DNA from: Heligmosomoides polygyrus polygyrus
Lineage: Eukaryota > Nematoda > Chromadorea > Rhabditida > Heligmosomidae
Reading direction: 5' to 3'
Length of the DNA: 64,000 nucleotides
Assembly: GCA_947396885.1 (NCBI GenBank)
Contig: OX377204.1
Coordinates: 49,091,139 to 49,155,138 of the forward strand
Of this stretch, positions 31,370-41,343 are shown piece by piece. The position numbers and the translations under genes are program-made. The notes beneath the pieces were generated by a model, which saw only the letters and a list, made by a program, of their open reading frames with translations, was not told the DNA's origin and made no database searches. The stretch's first letter is position 1. Each line of letters starts with the position of its first letter.

Positions 31370-31760
31370 TTTCTCTACGTCTTCTGAATTCAGACGCGCG
31401 TTAAGGCCGCCACAGACTTCTGCGGCGCCGCTCGGCGGCGCCGCTGCCCTATGCTTAACCATAGGGCAGAGACGAAGAGCTCGCCTCCAGCGGCGCCGCT
31501 GCCCTATGCTTAACCATAGGGCAGAGACGCAGAGCTCGCGTCCAGCGGCGCCGCCAGCGGCGCCGCCGAGCGGCGCGGCAGAAGTCTGTGGCGGCCTTTA
31601 GACGACTTCTGCGGCACGCCTTCTGAATAGCGACGCACGTAGCACGCGTCTGCGTCACGTCTTCTGCATCCCGATGCGCGTTGGACCACATCTTCGGCAC
31701 GCGTCCTAAATCGCGGTGCACTTTGAAAAACGTCTGCGACAGGTCTTTTGAATCGGTACT
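31370..31760. repeat. Minisatellite of about 42-48 bp, split by a MITE
   Basis: Units contain CTTCTGAATNNNGACGC, GTTGGACNACNTCTGC and GGCACGC. They occur at 31,377 (left of the MITE) and at about 31,618, 31,658 and 31,700 on its right. Related units are at 25.8 kb, 4.6 kb and 5.5 kb, so this is a dispersed minisatellite family. Confidence 0.6.
31404..31597. mobile_element. 194-bp MITE with TTA target duplications
   Basis: The ends AGGCCGCCACAGACTTCTGC and its complement (31,578-31,597) are flanked by TTA at 31,401-31,403 and 31,598-31,600. Joining the flanks restores an ordinary minisatellite unit. The interior has two direct copies of a roughly 60-bp module, each with a perfect 10-bp hairpin CTGCCCTATG/CATAGGGCAG. 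The terminal sequence matches the MITE at 26,435-26,827. Confidence 0.85.
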
Positions 31761-32260
31761 CTCAAAATCAAAAACGAGCGCAGTTCCGTTATGTCAACCA
31801 CCAAGCTCCTGTGCTTCCTCTCCAGCCACAGCATTTCCTCTTGAAGGGAAAATCTAGCCCATGCCAGATTCGTTGAGGCGTCCACACATCATCCAAGCGC
31901 CATCGACGGGCAACCTTTTTTTTAATATAGAGGTAGTGATAGTGATAGTGATGGCGATAGTGGCTATATGTGATACAAAGAGCGAAGGATAGGAGATTTA
32001 CATTAGTGTAATTTGTTGAAGTAGTACACAAAGGGTCTTGGCAGAAATGATTCAGTTCAATTTCTTTAAGCCTCAAGTGGCTGGTACCGGAGTGGAAGCC
32101 GTCACAATGATGCCACTTGAGGCTTAAAGATATGAGCTGAGTCATTTCTAACGAGACCCTCAGTCTGACCGGTTGCATGCTGCCATCAGCGGCCGGATCA
32201 TCCCGATATGTGGGTGAGTGCTGATGGGCCCCACGAGGTGTGGATGTTGCGCTCGATCAA
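31761..32260. other. Intergenic, short inverted repeat only
   Basis: TTTCTTTAAGCCTCAAGTGG at 32,063 and CCACTTGAGGCTTAAAGA at 32,113 form an inverted pair about 32 bp apart. GTGATAGTGATAGTGATGG is a simple repeat at about 31,935. No gene is seen. Confidence 0.5.
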
Positions 32261-32261
32261 A

Positions 32262-32290
32262 TAGCGTCGTTGGTGTAATGGCGTGGAGCG
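32262..32290 (+). mobile_element. 5' half of a tRNA-like sequence, split by element E1
   Basis: AGCGTCGTTGGTGTAATGGC (32,263 onward) has an A-box-like TGGTGTAATGG. Its 3' half resumes at 35,034, after E1. The pieces together would be about 80 nt, the length of a tRNA, but acceptor-stem pairing is poor. A tRNA-derived SINE is more likely than a functional tRNA. Confidence 0.5.
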
Positions 32291-35033
32291 TACAATACCG
32301 CTCACGCCGCACGGTCAAAACTGGGAGAAAAACGCAAAAATAGCGTCGCATGCTCATAACTCCTCCAATTTTAGGTGTTTTGAAAAATGGTTGGCACCGT
32401 TCGATTCGTCTCTTCGATATCTACACAAACCTTTATGCAGCCTTACCGGAGCACCCATATTTTCGCCGTGGGTGGTCCATAATTGACTGGAGCGGGCTTT
32501 TGCGATTAGAGCAGCTTAGTTCCCAAGACATGAGTGCTTTCGGAGTATCTCAAGCATGGCGTAGGTTGCCAGTGCTCTGTCATGCCAGGAATGCCCCGAG
32601 AGTGCGCCGTGCACAATCCATACAGAATCCAACCTATCAATCGAGGAGGACTGAGCGTTTGGGGAGTTTTGTCAGAAATTTGCAGCCGCTCTAGTCAGGA
32701 GTTGCTCTAAGGCTGTCCAGCGAGCCTTTGGAGTGCGCAGTGAACAATGCATACAGATTCACACCTTTCATTCGGGGGGGGGGGGGAGCTACCGTTCGCA
32801 AATTGCACGCGCGAGCGTGTTCGCAGCGCAATAACTCTGTCAGGTTGGAATCGTTTCGACTTCAACTTGTGAGTCTTGTAGGCAGTAGAACGGTCTATTA
32901 GTACGCTGAAGTAGAATAGCTTAGCTTAGGAGGGGCAATGTTACAGCGGTGCCAAAGTGCAGATGAGGCTAGCGTGACGCATTTTTTCCGATTTAGGTGG
33001 ATCACTGCAAGAAGACGTGGCGAGCTGACGGCCTAAAAATGCGTATGCGAACAGAGCACTTAAGGTAATTTACGATGACGTGCTCTTAACTTCTCAGCTG
33101 CCTAAACAGCCATAGCTCCACCTGCCATTTTAGGGTGGCGGACTTAGCGGTTGAAGTTTCCTGTCCACTTATTCGCCCATATTTGCGTTTCCGACACTCC
33201 AAATAACACCGTTTCGTTCATAACGAAAAGCTCTATCGAATGGTCTCACTCTCGACCGATTTCAAAAATGTCGATTTTTTGACAATATCGAGGACGTGGG
33301 CGTTCTAGGCCGAGCTGCGCGGACGATCATGTCATCGAAAACCAATATTTTCGAAATGGACCAAATTTCCTCGCGCAAGCTTGGTCCAAAATCGTCTATG
33401 GGTTATTTGGGGCGGTGATTACGAATTCGACGTCCGTTTTTGAAAATTCCGCCGACTTCAACAGGTTACTTCCCGTTCGAGGATGGTCGGGTCACCGATC
33501 ACCCTCAGTTATCGGTATGAGCGGTCTGCTGCCGTAATCGTCCAAATGTACTTCGGCATCGTGTTCGGCACGCCGAATAAGTCCCCGATCCTATACGAAT
33601 TCTGAGCAAAATCGATGATCCTGAGCCGACCACCCTCAATTATCCAGAAGAGAATCCAAAACCTACCGAAGTCGGCGGAATTTTCAAAAACGGACGTCGG
33701 ATTCGTAATCACCGCCCCAAATAACCCATAGACGATTTTGGACCAAGTTTGCGCCAGGAAATTTGGCCAATTTCGAAAATATCGGTTTTCGATGACATCA
33801 TCATCCGCACAGCTCGGCCTAGGGCGCCCACTTCCTCGATGCGAAACAGTCAAAAAATTGATATTTCCAAAATCGGTCGAAATTGATACAGTTCGATAGC
33901 GCTTTTCATGCTGAACGGGACGGTGCCATTGCGAGTGTCGAAGACTCAAATCTGGGCGAGTAAGGGCGCAAGAAACTCTAATTGCTAGCTTTCGCCACTC
34001 TAAAACGGCAGCTGAGGCTGAGGCAGTTTAGCCGGCTCTAGGAGCTATGAGCAATCGTAAAGTACCTTAAGCGCTCTGTTCGCGTACGCATTTTAAGGCC
34101 GTTAGCTCGCCGCGTCTTCCCGCAGTGGTCCACGGAAGTCGGAAAAAATGCTTCACACAAGTCTCACCTGCATTTTCGTACCCCTATAACATTGCCCCCT
34201 CCTAAGCTAAGCTATTCTACTTCAGCGTACTAATAAACCGTTCTACTGCCTACAAGACCCACAAGTTGAGGTCGAAACGACTCGAACTTGACAGAGTTAT
34301 TGCGCTGCGAACACGCTAGCGCGTGCAATTTGCGAACGAAGGTGCGTACAGAAAAGAACCCCCCCCCCCGATTGAAAGGTGTGAATCTGTATGCATTGTT
34401 CACCTGCGCACTCCAAAGGCTCGCTGGACAGCCTTAGAGCAACTCCTGACTAGGGCGGCTGCAAATTTCTGACAAAACTCCCCAAACGCTCAGTCTACCA
34501 GATGTCGAATCCACTCCTTTGATAGGTTCTTTTCTGTACGCATTGTACACGGCGCACACCAAAGTTTCGCTGGGACAGATTGGAGCTAATTCTGAGTGTG
34601 GGGACTGAAAATTTCTGAGAACCTTCTACAAACGGTTCGAAATAGTCTTGAGGTGGAGATGCGCTCGAGCACTCGATTGATAGGCTCGATTCTGTGTGCA
34701 TTGTGCACGGCGCACTCTCGGGGCATTCCTGGCATGTTAGAGCGCTGGCAACATACGCCATGCTTGAGATACTCCGAAAGCACGCATGTCTTGGGAAATA
34801 AGCTGCTCTAATCGCAAAAGCCCGCTCCAGTCAATTTTGGACCACCCACGGCGAAGATATGGGTGCTCCTGTAAAGGTTTATACATGATTGTGTAGACCT
34901 CGAAGAGACGAATTGAATGGTGCCAACGATTTTTCAAAAAACCTAAAACTGAGTTATGAGCATGCGACGCTTTGCGACGCTATTTTTGCGTTTTTTCTCC
35001 CACTTTTGACCGTGCGGCGTGAGCGGTATTGTA
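32291..35033. mobile_element. Foldback element E1, Tc1/mariner-like ends, no transposase
   Basis: The ends are CAATACCGCTCACGCCGCAC (32,293 onward) and its complement finishing at 35,031, each next to a TA dinucleotide, as expected for Tc1/mariner-type insertion. The whole interior is an imperfect palindrome. For example, 33,430-33,467 (GACGTCCGTTTTTGAAAATT) is the inverse of 33,665-33,698, and the Ser/Gly-type frames on both strands are repeat artefacts. G and C runs at 32,768 and 34,361 are mirror partners. At 2.74 kb it is large for a non-autonomous foldback. Confidence 0.8.
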
Positions 35034-35170
35034 GAGCATTCCCGCCTGGTCAACAGGGGTGCGGGTTCGACTCCCGCATGGCAGGCTCTAGAGTTTCGAC
35101 CGCAACAAGACATTGTAACAGTCATTCAACCTAGGATGAAGGATGAGTTAGTATAAAGGATAATAAAGGA
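35034..35170 (+). mobile_element. 3' half of the tRNA-like sequence with its tail
   Basis: GCGGGTTCGACTCCCGC at 35,061-35,077 is a perfect T-arm, and GGTTCGACTCC fits the polymerase III B-box. The region continues with TAAAGGATAATAAAGGATAAA (35,152-35,172), which looks like a SINE tail. The 5' half lies on the other side of E1 at 32,262-32,290. The same segment is mirrored at 48,485-48,621 in the right arm. Confidence 0.6.
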
Positions 35171-35279
35171 TAAAGGGCGGCGTTAATCACGTTCTGGGAT
35201 GCAGCACGCATTCTACTTCTATGGGAAGTCGTGGAGGCGACCTGAATGCGTATTTGGCTTATACAATGACTTGCTGTGG

Positions 35280-35520
35280 CCACCCGATGGAGAAGTCAGT
35301 GTTTTACACTTTGCAGACAAGTGCGGTACCAATTCGCCAACGATGGATGGATTTTATTTATTTATTTATTGGAGAAATAGTCCTGTTTGAAGAAACCGGA
35401 AACCAGGAGAATATACTGAACACGTACAACACAAAAAGGGGATGGAAGTCTCGCTTAGGCGTGACGGGAAATCCGAGCCAGAAACCTGGAGTCGGGTGCG
35501 CACGACAGTCGGTACACATT
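35280..35520 (-). mobile_element. Decayed SINE, relative of the one at 29.4 kb
   Basis: AGACAAGTGCGGTACCAATTC (about 35,316) and GGGAAATCCGAGCCAGAAAC with TCGGGTGCGCACGACAGTCG (35,468 onward) parallel the 29.44-29.55 kb SINE. About 110 bp with an ATTTATTTATTT run lie between the two matching parts. The mirrored copy is at 48,135-48,375. Confidence 0.5.
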
Positions 35521-35539
35521 AGGTCAATGGTTTGATGTC

Positions 35540-36530
35540 TCCTGCGTGTAACAGAACTAGAAGCAACAGTATATCAAACACGTATGTATCAAATAAGAAT
35601 GCTATCAAATAAGAATCCAAACGGAACATTTTTGGGGTTCGAATTGACGAATGGAGTGCTGCAACACCAAAGCTGGAGGTAATCATAAACATGTTTGCTC
35701 ATAAACAATTCATGTTTTGAGATATCCGATTCATTATCACTTCATATCGGAACGTAGGTTCTCTCTAATGATACGTCTAATTCAGCAATGATCGAGGAGC
35801 AACAATGATAGCGGTTCGTTATTGAACGCTTCAGACTTAAAACAATGGCGAAATGGAGACATGAATATTTCCCGTAGTGAGTATGAAATCCAAGGAGCAT
35901 CCGTGGCAAGAAATTGACCAAATAAAGATACAGATGGGCATTTAATGAGGAAATCAAGTCGATGTAATAGAAGATCAACGTTTTAGCCTCTCGAAAGCCT
36001 TCTTCCGCACAAACCTTACAACCTCCTTGCGTCGCAAATAGCCTAGCAAGCCTTTTGGAACTACGACTGAAAGAATTTGGGGTTGGCTAGGCACGCTCGC
36101 GCTGACTAATCCGAAATGGAGGACTGGCGCAACTGCTGCGATTGTGAAACGGCCGTAATCGCGATGAGTCATCCGTCCCCGCCAGTAGTATTCCTCTGTG
36201 GTCACATTCATGTAGAAAGATCCCGAATTTGCAGGACGACTTATTTAATTATTATACAAGTGCTCCGCCTTTAGGCGCGCTTCGCGCGACTTTGCAGAAA
36301 ACTTGAACTGTAAAGCTTGAAATTCACTAGCATCTAGGACCTGCTGCGTACTTTGTCGGCAGTTCACCACTTCGGTACTTCGTCATAGACATTCTCTCCG
36401 GACCGGTCATTAATGTCGTTGGTTTGTGCTGCGCAGTACTTCTTCTCCTTAGGTTGCTTCTCCGCAAACGTTCTCATGCTCAACAGCTAGCGTTTCCAGA
36501 TATCGTTGACATGCCTTCCAAAGCCAGGTT
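35540..36530. other. Sequence between SINE relic and RTE, no recognised gene
   Basis: Two minus-strand frames of 78 codons (35,975-36,211 and 35,742-35,978) overlap slightly and are duplicated identically in the right arm at 47,444-47,913. The first includes GLVSASVPSQPQILSVVVPK. I recognise no domain, and identity between the arms reflects the recent duplication rather than selection. Confidence 0.35.
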
Positions 36531-36546
36531 CCCCCTCACTCGTTTC

Positions 36547-39500
36547 ATCATCATCATCATCATCATTTTCATTAGCGTCTGTCCCGCTTGGTGGCGGGGT
36601 CCGCTCTTCTGGTGTGGTGACGCCAATTCTCCCGATCAAATGCTTGATCAGGGTGCACACCAGCCATCTCTAAGTCCAAGCGCAACGGCTCTAGCCAACG
36701 TTGCTTCGGGCGTCCTCTGGGCCGCTTTCCAGGGACCACAAGATTCAGGCCAATCTTACACACGGTGTCGTCGTTAGCGCGAAGGACGTGGCCGTACCAT
36801 CGAAGACGAGCTTCGCGCAGCTTCTCGGATATCGGGGCGACACCGAACCTCTGTCGTATGGTGTCGTTACGAACGCGGTCCAAACGCGTAACTCCAGCCG
36901 TCCACCGTAGCATCTTCGTCTCCATTACACTGAGGCAGCTTTCAACTTCCTTCGTCACGGGCCAGCACTCAGCATCGTACGTCGCTACTGGGCGGACTAC
37001 TGTTCTATAAACCTTCGATTTGAGGTGCTCAGGTATTGTCCTGTCGCAAAGCACCCCAGTCAGCGAGCGCCATTTGGACCAGGCTGCACTCACACGCGCA
37101 TTCACCTTCATCTTTAAGCTGCCATCGGGCCTGACTGTTGACCCAAGATACTTGAAAGATGTCACTCGTGAGAGCTCAGTACCATCGATCTTAATAGATC
37201 CGTGCTCATTCACATCCGTCATCAAGTATTCCGTCTTTTTGACGTTTAGCTTGAGACCGAACAATGCCAAACGATTGCACCACGCCTGTGCCTGTCGCTC
37301 GAGTTCGGTTTTGTCTTCACATGCAAGCATGACGTCGTCAGCATACAGCAGCGTCCAAGGTGCGGCCATTTGGAGATCTCGTGAGATTGCATCCATCACG
37401 ACCACGAAGAGCAGTGGGGATAGCGCAGATCCCTGATGCACCCCCACAGAGATGGGAAACTCCATCGAGGTGCCCGCTGGTGCTCGCACTCGACTCCTTG
37501 GGCAAGAGTATAGAATGCGCACCCACTCAATAAGCTCTTCAGGGGTACCATGTTGTCGCAACGCGTACCATATAACATCTCACGGAACGCGGTCGAAGGC
37601 CTTCTCCAAGTCCAGGAAGGCAAAATGCACCGGTTTCTGTTTCTCGCGGTGCTTCTCTAGCAGAAGACGAACGGCGTGAATGGCATCAACGGTGCCACAG
37701 CCAGATACGAAACCACACTGATTCGTGGAAAGCTGTACGACATCCCGGATACGTCCGTCGACAATTCGCTCAAAGATTTTCATGGTGTGCGAAAGAAGAC
37801 GAATTGGACGGTAACTGGCGCAGTCTGCAGGACTGCCCTTCTTCTTCCAAATCGGGATGGTCGTGCTTTGCTGCCAACCCTCAGGCACTTTCTTCTCAGC
37901 AACAACCTGATTGAAAAACGCAGTCAGCCAGTCAGCAGGGCACCAGCCCTTCGACTTCCACAGGTTGGCTGGCAGGTCATCGGGACCAGTGACTTTGCCT
38001 GACTTCATCTTCCTCAGGGCTGCTTCAGTTTCGCTCACTGTGATCTTCTGAACGGGACCGTATACAGGTGATGCAAAAGGAACAGCAGGATGTTCAAATT
38101 CTACATTCGAGATTTCCTCGAAGTAGTCGTGCCATCGCTTCACAGCCCTCTTACGATCCATCAGAAGATGACCGCTCTCGTCGTTAATGCCAAAGAACTT
38201 CTCAATGTCTTCTGCTTGGCGACAGCGAGCTTTGGCGAGTCGGTAAATATAACGCTCACCATCGCGCGTTTCCAATTTTTTGCTGACCTCAGCGTAGTAT
38301 GCGGCTTTAGCAGCGGCCACTGCCTTCTTTGTCGCTTTCTTTGCTTTTCGATAATTCCGCCAATTATGGACTGTTTTATCACCGATAAACACGTGATAGA
38401 GCCGTTTCTTTTCTCGGACTTTCTCTCTGACATCATCAGTCCACAGCCATGCCTGCTTGTCGATCCAGCGTCGTCCAGGCTTCGTTGTGCCGAGTTCAAG
38501 GCGTGCAGCCCGAGTTATCGCATCGGTAGCGTCCTTCCAGGTTTCGTCGACTGTTGTCACTGTCGACAACCGAATGCGAGAAATCACTGCCGCTTCCTTC
38601 TCTTTCAGTCGCCACCATTTGATTCTAGCCGACCCACATCGCTCGACATGTTTACACCTCGAAGGTGTGATCTTCAGCGAGCAGATCAGTGGACGGTGTT
38701 GCGCGGCAACCGTCTCATACGGCACGGTCTTCGCGTCTGTGACAAGGCCTTGGTCGCGACGCCTAACAAGGACATAGTCAATCTGCGTTTTAGCATTCCC
38801 GCTATAAAACGAGATGAGGTGGGAGTCTCGCTTTCGAAATTTGGTGATCACGATGGTGAGGTCATGTGAGTCTGCATACTCAAGTATACGCTCACCATCG
38901 GCGTTGCGCGACCCATATCCAAAACCACCATGACAGTTGTAGCCGTCTTTCGTTGCTCCGACGTGACCATTAAGGTCACCTGCCACAACAACCATATCTT
39001 GTGACGGTACTTCCGCTGTCTTCTCATCAAGCAGGGACCAGAATTCGTCCTTGGTTTGCTCGGAACAGCCTGTCTGCGGAGCATACGCAGAAAAGAAATG
39101 GCATCGTCTCTCTTCTACGGCGACAACAATCTTCATCAAGCGGTCATCGAAACGTCCTACGCTTGCAATCGCGTCACGGAAACGCTCGGAGACGATTACA
39201 CCGACACCACTGGTGGTCCTGGGACTTCCACATAGAACGGCCTTGAAGCCACGTCCTATGTCCCTTGACTTGCTGCAGGACCACCTCGTCTCCTGCACCG
39301 CACAGAAATCTATCTTTCTTCGCTCCAGTGCTTCTACCGACTCGCACGGGCGGTCCGTCAACGCACCCACATTCAGCGTTGCTGCGCGGGTCCTGCTGAC
39401 GTTACGGGACCTTCGGACTGGCTCAGTTGCCCCCCGATGCCGTCCTCGCATCAGGGACCCTCGCACACTTTTCACACTCGCCGGGCTTTGCGAGTGCGCG

Positions 39501-39691
39501 TCGCCTCCCGCGGACGCCGTAGCATTATCTCGAGAAATCTGAAACGCCATCAACCATATGATGTGACACAAAATGTTCGTAGGCCGGCCTGTCACTAGGG
39601 CCTGTCGCCTGCATTCGAATGTCCGTGTTTGGCTCGGCTTGCAAAAGCAAGCAGTTTCCAGTGGCACCACGTGGAGGAACGGACATCGCCA
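36547..39691 (-). mobile_element. Best preserved RTE-clade LINE, 14-bp target-site duplication
   Basis: Read on the minus strand, GAAACGAGTGAGGG occurs before the element (39,705-39,692) and after its ATG-repeat tail (36,546-36,533). The start is ambiguous by up to three G residues because the TSD ends in GGG. Only this side of the inverted duplication has both TSDs and the 5' end, so this copy is the original insertion. The 5' end can fold as an HDV-like ribozyme. The 3' end has almost no untranslated region, as is usual for RTE. Confidence 0.95.
36572..39670 (-). pseudogene. RTE endonuclease-reverse transcriptase, intact but for one TGA
   Basis: The frame is open from 39,670 to 37,580 (696 codons) and resumes in the same frame to 36,572 (329 codons after the next Met). 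A single TGA at 37,582-37,580 after FDRVP interrupts it. The related copy at 29.4 kb has an arginine codon there. Endonuclease residues are N100, Q126-E127-T128, GDLN 231-234, D298 and H325. Reverse transcriptase motifs are SYRPIRLLSHTMKIFERIV, QCGFVSGCG and FAFLDLEKAFDRVP before the stop, then GVHQGSALSPLLF and LLYADDVML after it. The C-terminal segment RLRWYGHVLR and the ending near ATKRD are present. Without the stop, the protein would be about 1,030 residues, normal for RTE. Confidence 0.93.
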
Positions 39692-39693
39692 CC
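39620..39693 (-). ncRNA. HDV-like self-cleaving ribozyme candidate at the RTE 5' end
   Basis: On the minus strand P1 is GGTGGC (39,693-39,688) with GCCACT (39,665-39,660). P2 is TGTCCGT (39,685-39,679) with ACGGACA (39,626-39,620). P3 is CC/GG around TCCACGT. P4 is the perfect hairpin GCTTGC-TTTT-GCAAGC (39,652-39,637). The strand before P2' (CGAGCCAAAC) supplies a C-N-A-A segment as in HDV ribozymes. Placement exactly at the element 5' end matches the known role of freeing the RNA 5' end. Confidence 0.6.
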
Positions 39694-39705
39694 CTCACTC
39701 GTTTC

Positions 39706-41280
39706 TTCTTACTGGATCTAATTGCTGGTCCGCCTTTACTGGACTTTCCTTCCCCTCTTTAGTCTCCACCTTCCTGGTCCAAACTCCTGACACACTTCCT
39801 TGTTTCCACTATTGACCCCCTACTGGTCTCTTCTTGCTCGTTTCCACGTCCTGACATCTCTTTACGATTGTTCCTTTCTTTCCTGGTCGCTCTCCTGGTC
39901 CACCCTAGAGGTCCCCCTTACAGCCCTTCTCCACTACCCCCTTAGTGGTCCTGCCATGCTCACGGCACGGTCGGTGACAAGTATTCAGAATCAGGACGCT
40001 TGTTGCGCAACGTAGGAGGCCCGTTTTCTGGATCCAGAAGCTCAGAAGACCGTCTTCTGAATCCAAAAGCTCAGAAGCGCACGAAGTTGCCGCTGTGTCG
40101 AGCATGAAGAGGCTATGCATATGGCAGATATGCTTGTTCTCCGCATGAATTTCCTTACGGCTCCCTTCATGTTGGTTCCCCGTCCTGGTTACGCCTCCAG
40201 GTCCCGTCTTCTAGGTAGATTCCCTCCCCCCCCTCCCTCGGCTACTCTACCTCAATTAACTAGCCCTTCCACGACACGACGACGGCGAGCGAACTCCCAT
40301 TGCGTGACATCGTTGTCACATCTTCTAAATCTGATCTCCCCCACTGGTAATGGATCCCTTGCTCATACTCCTTACTGCCCCCTACTGTTGGTAGCTCCCT
40401 ACTGATCCTCCCTTATTGCCTAAACCCTTCTTGGTGTTACCTGCTGGCCTGCTTCATTGTTCCCCCTATCGACCCCCCCCCCCCCCATCCCGATGCCTCC
40501 TCCAGGTCGCTCCCTCCTGATCGCTGTCTGTTCTCCACCCTCGAAATTCCCCTTCTGCTACCCCTCTTTAGTGGTCTTCTCATGCTAATGGCACGAAGTC
40601 GGCTTCTGAATCTGGACGTTCAGAAACGCGCGTAGGTGCTGTTGTGTTAAGCAGTAGCAGCTTCCCCTCTGCAGCAGCATCCCAAGTTAATAGGAAAAAT
40701 TTTGCCTGTGCTGTAGATGATGAGGCGTATCTCACTCCTGTTAGATCACTCGACCGCCCTCGTTGTGGATGATGCGGCGTATCTCACCTAAGTTAGATCA
40801 CTCGACCGCCTTCGCTGTGGATGATGCGGCGTATCTCACTTAGGTTAGATCACTCGAACGTCATCGACCGCTAACTGAATTACAGGGTGCGTAAAAAGTA
40901 TTGACGCAGTAAATGGCGGTTGTGGAAAAAGTAATGCGCGGCAGGTTTCAAAATATTCACTTGAGGAATATGGAAAATGATCTTGCAAACACGATAGAAT
41001 AACGCGTAATCGACATTGGCTCCTTTACTGTGAATACAGGAACGAAAAATTCATGAGTACGCGCCGCAAGTATTCCTTGGATTTCGTCCCGCGCTTTGAA
41101 CAGGGTAGCCTTCTGCGACTGGTCACTTCTGTTGAAAGTAGCTCAGACCTCATTCTTCAAAATCGCCTAAAAAGAGTAATCCAGCGGATTCACCTTAAGC
41201 TGTGCTCGTCTGAGAAGCTGTTCACACCTGTGCGCGTTATCTGTTTGCCCGTATCGGACAGAGGTTGATAATCTTGGATT
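39706..41280. other. Pyrimidine-rich, internally repetitive, no gene
   Basis: Short motifs such as CCTGGTCCA, TTAGTGGTCNTNCCATGCT and GGCACG recur (39,940 and 40,570, for example), giving irregular long repeats. A C run of about 14 bp lies at 40,471-40,484. CCGTTTTCTGGATCCAGAAG (40,021 onward) contains a small palindrome. Plus-strand frames of 71-96 codons are serine/leucine/proline rich and show no domain. Confidence 0.5.
40712..40867. repeat. Three tandem 52-bp units
   Basis: TGTNGATGATG followed by GGCGTATCTCAC and TTAGATCACTCGA starts at 40,712, 40,764 and 40,816, an exact 52-bp period. The units differ by a few bases. Confidence 0.9.
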
Positions 41281-41286
41281 TGAACG

Positions 41287-41287
<1 letters not shown>

Positions 41288-41341
<54 letters not shown>

Positions 41342-41343
41342 TT
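41288..41343. repeat. (ATTT)n microsatellite, 3' tail of the CR1 element
   Basis: A 56-bp pure ATTT run lies just beyond the 3' end of the minus-strand CR1. On that strand it reads as an A-rich tetranucleotide tail. Confidence 0.85.

Larger units (their letters stand above)
34405..38693 (+). repeat. Left arm of a 4.29-kb near-identical inverted duplication
   Basis: Every position x in this arm pairs with position 83,655 minus x in the right arm, with no indel detected along the full length. I noticed only two substitutions (37,324 against 46,331 and 38,332 against 45,323). The arm contains, from its outer end, the right part of E1, a tRNA-like 3' half, a decayed SINE, unique sequence and the 3' two thirds of an RTE. 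Identity stops at 38,693 on the inner side, inside the RTE, and at about 34,405 on the outer side, inside E1. Confidence 0.95.

Noticed and set aside
35034..35090. Functional tRNA gene at the perfect T-arm
   Set aside because: The 5' half is 2.7 kb away across E1, acceptor-stem pairing is poor, and a SINE-like tail follows.
38090..38869. 259-codon plus-strand frame opposite the RTE, and its mirror at 44,912-45,565
   Set aside because: It is the antisense shadow of the RTE linker and endonuclease coding sequence; both copies persist only because the duplicated RTE is intact.
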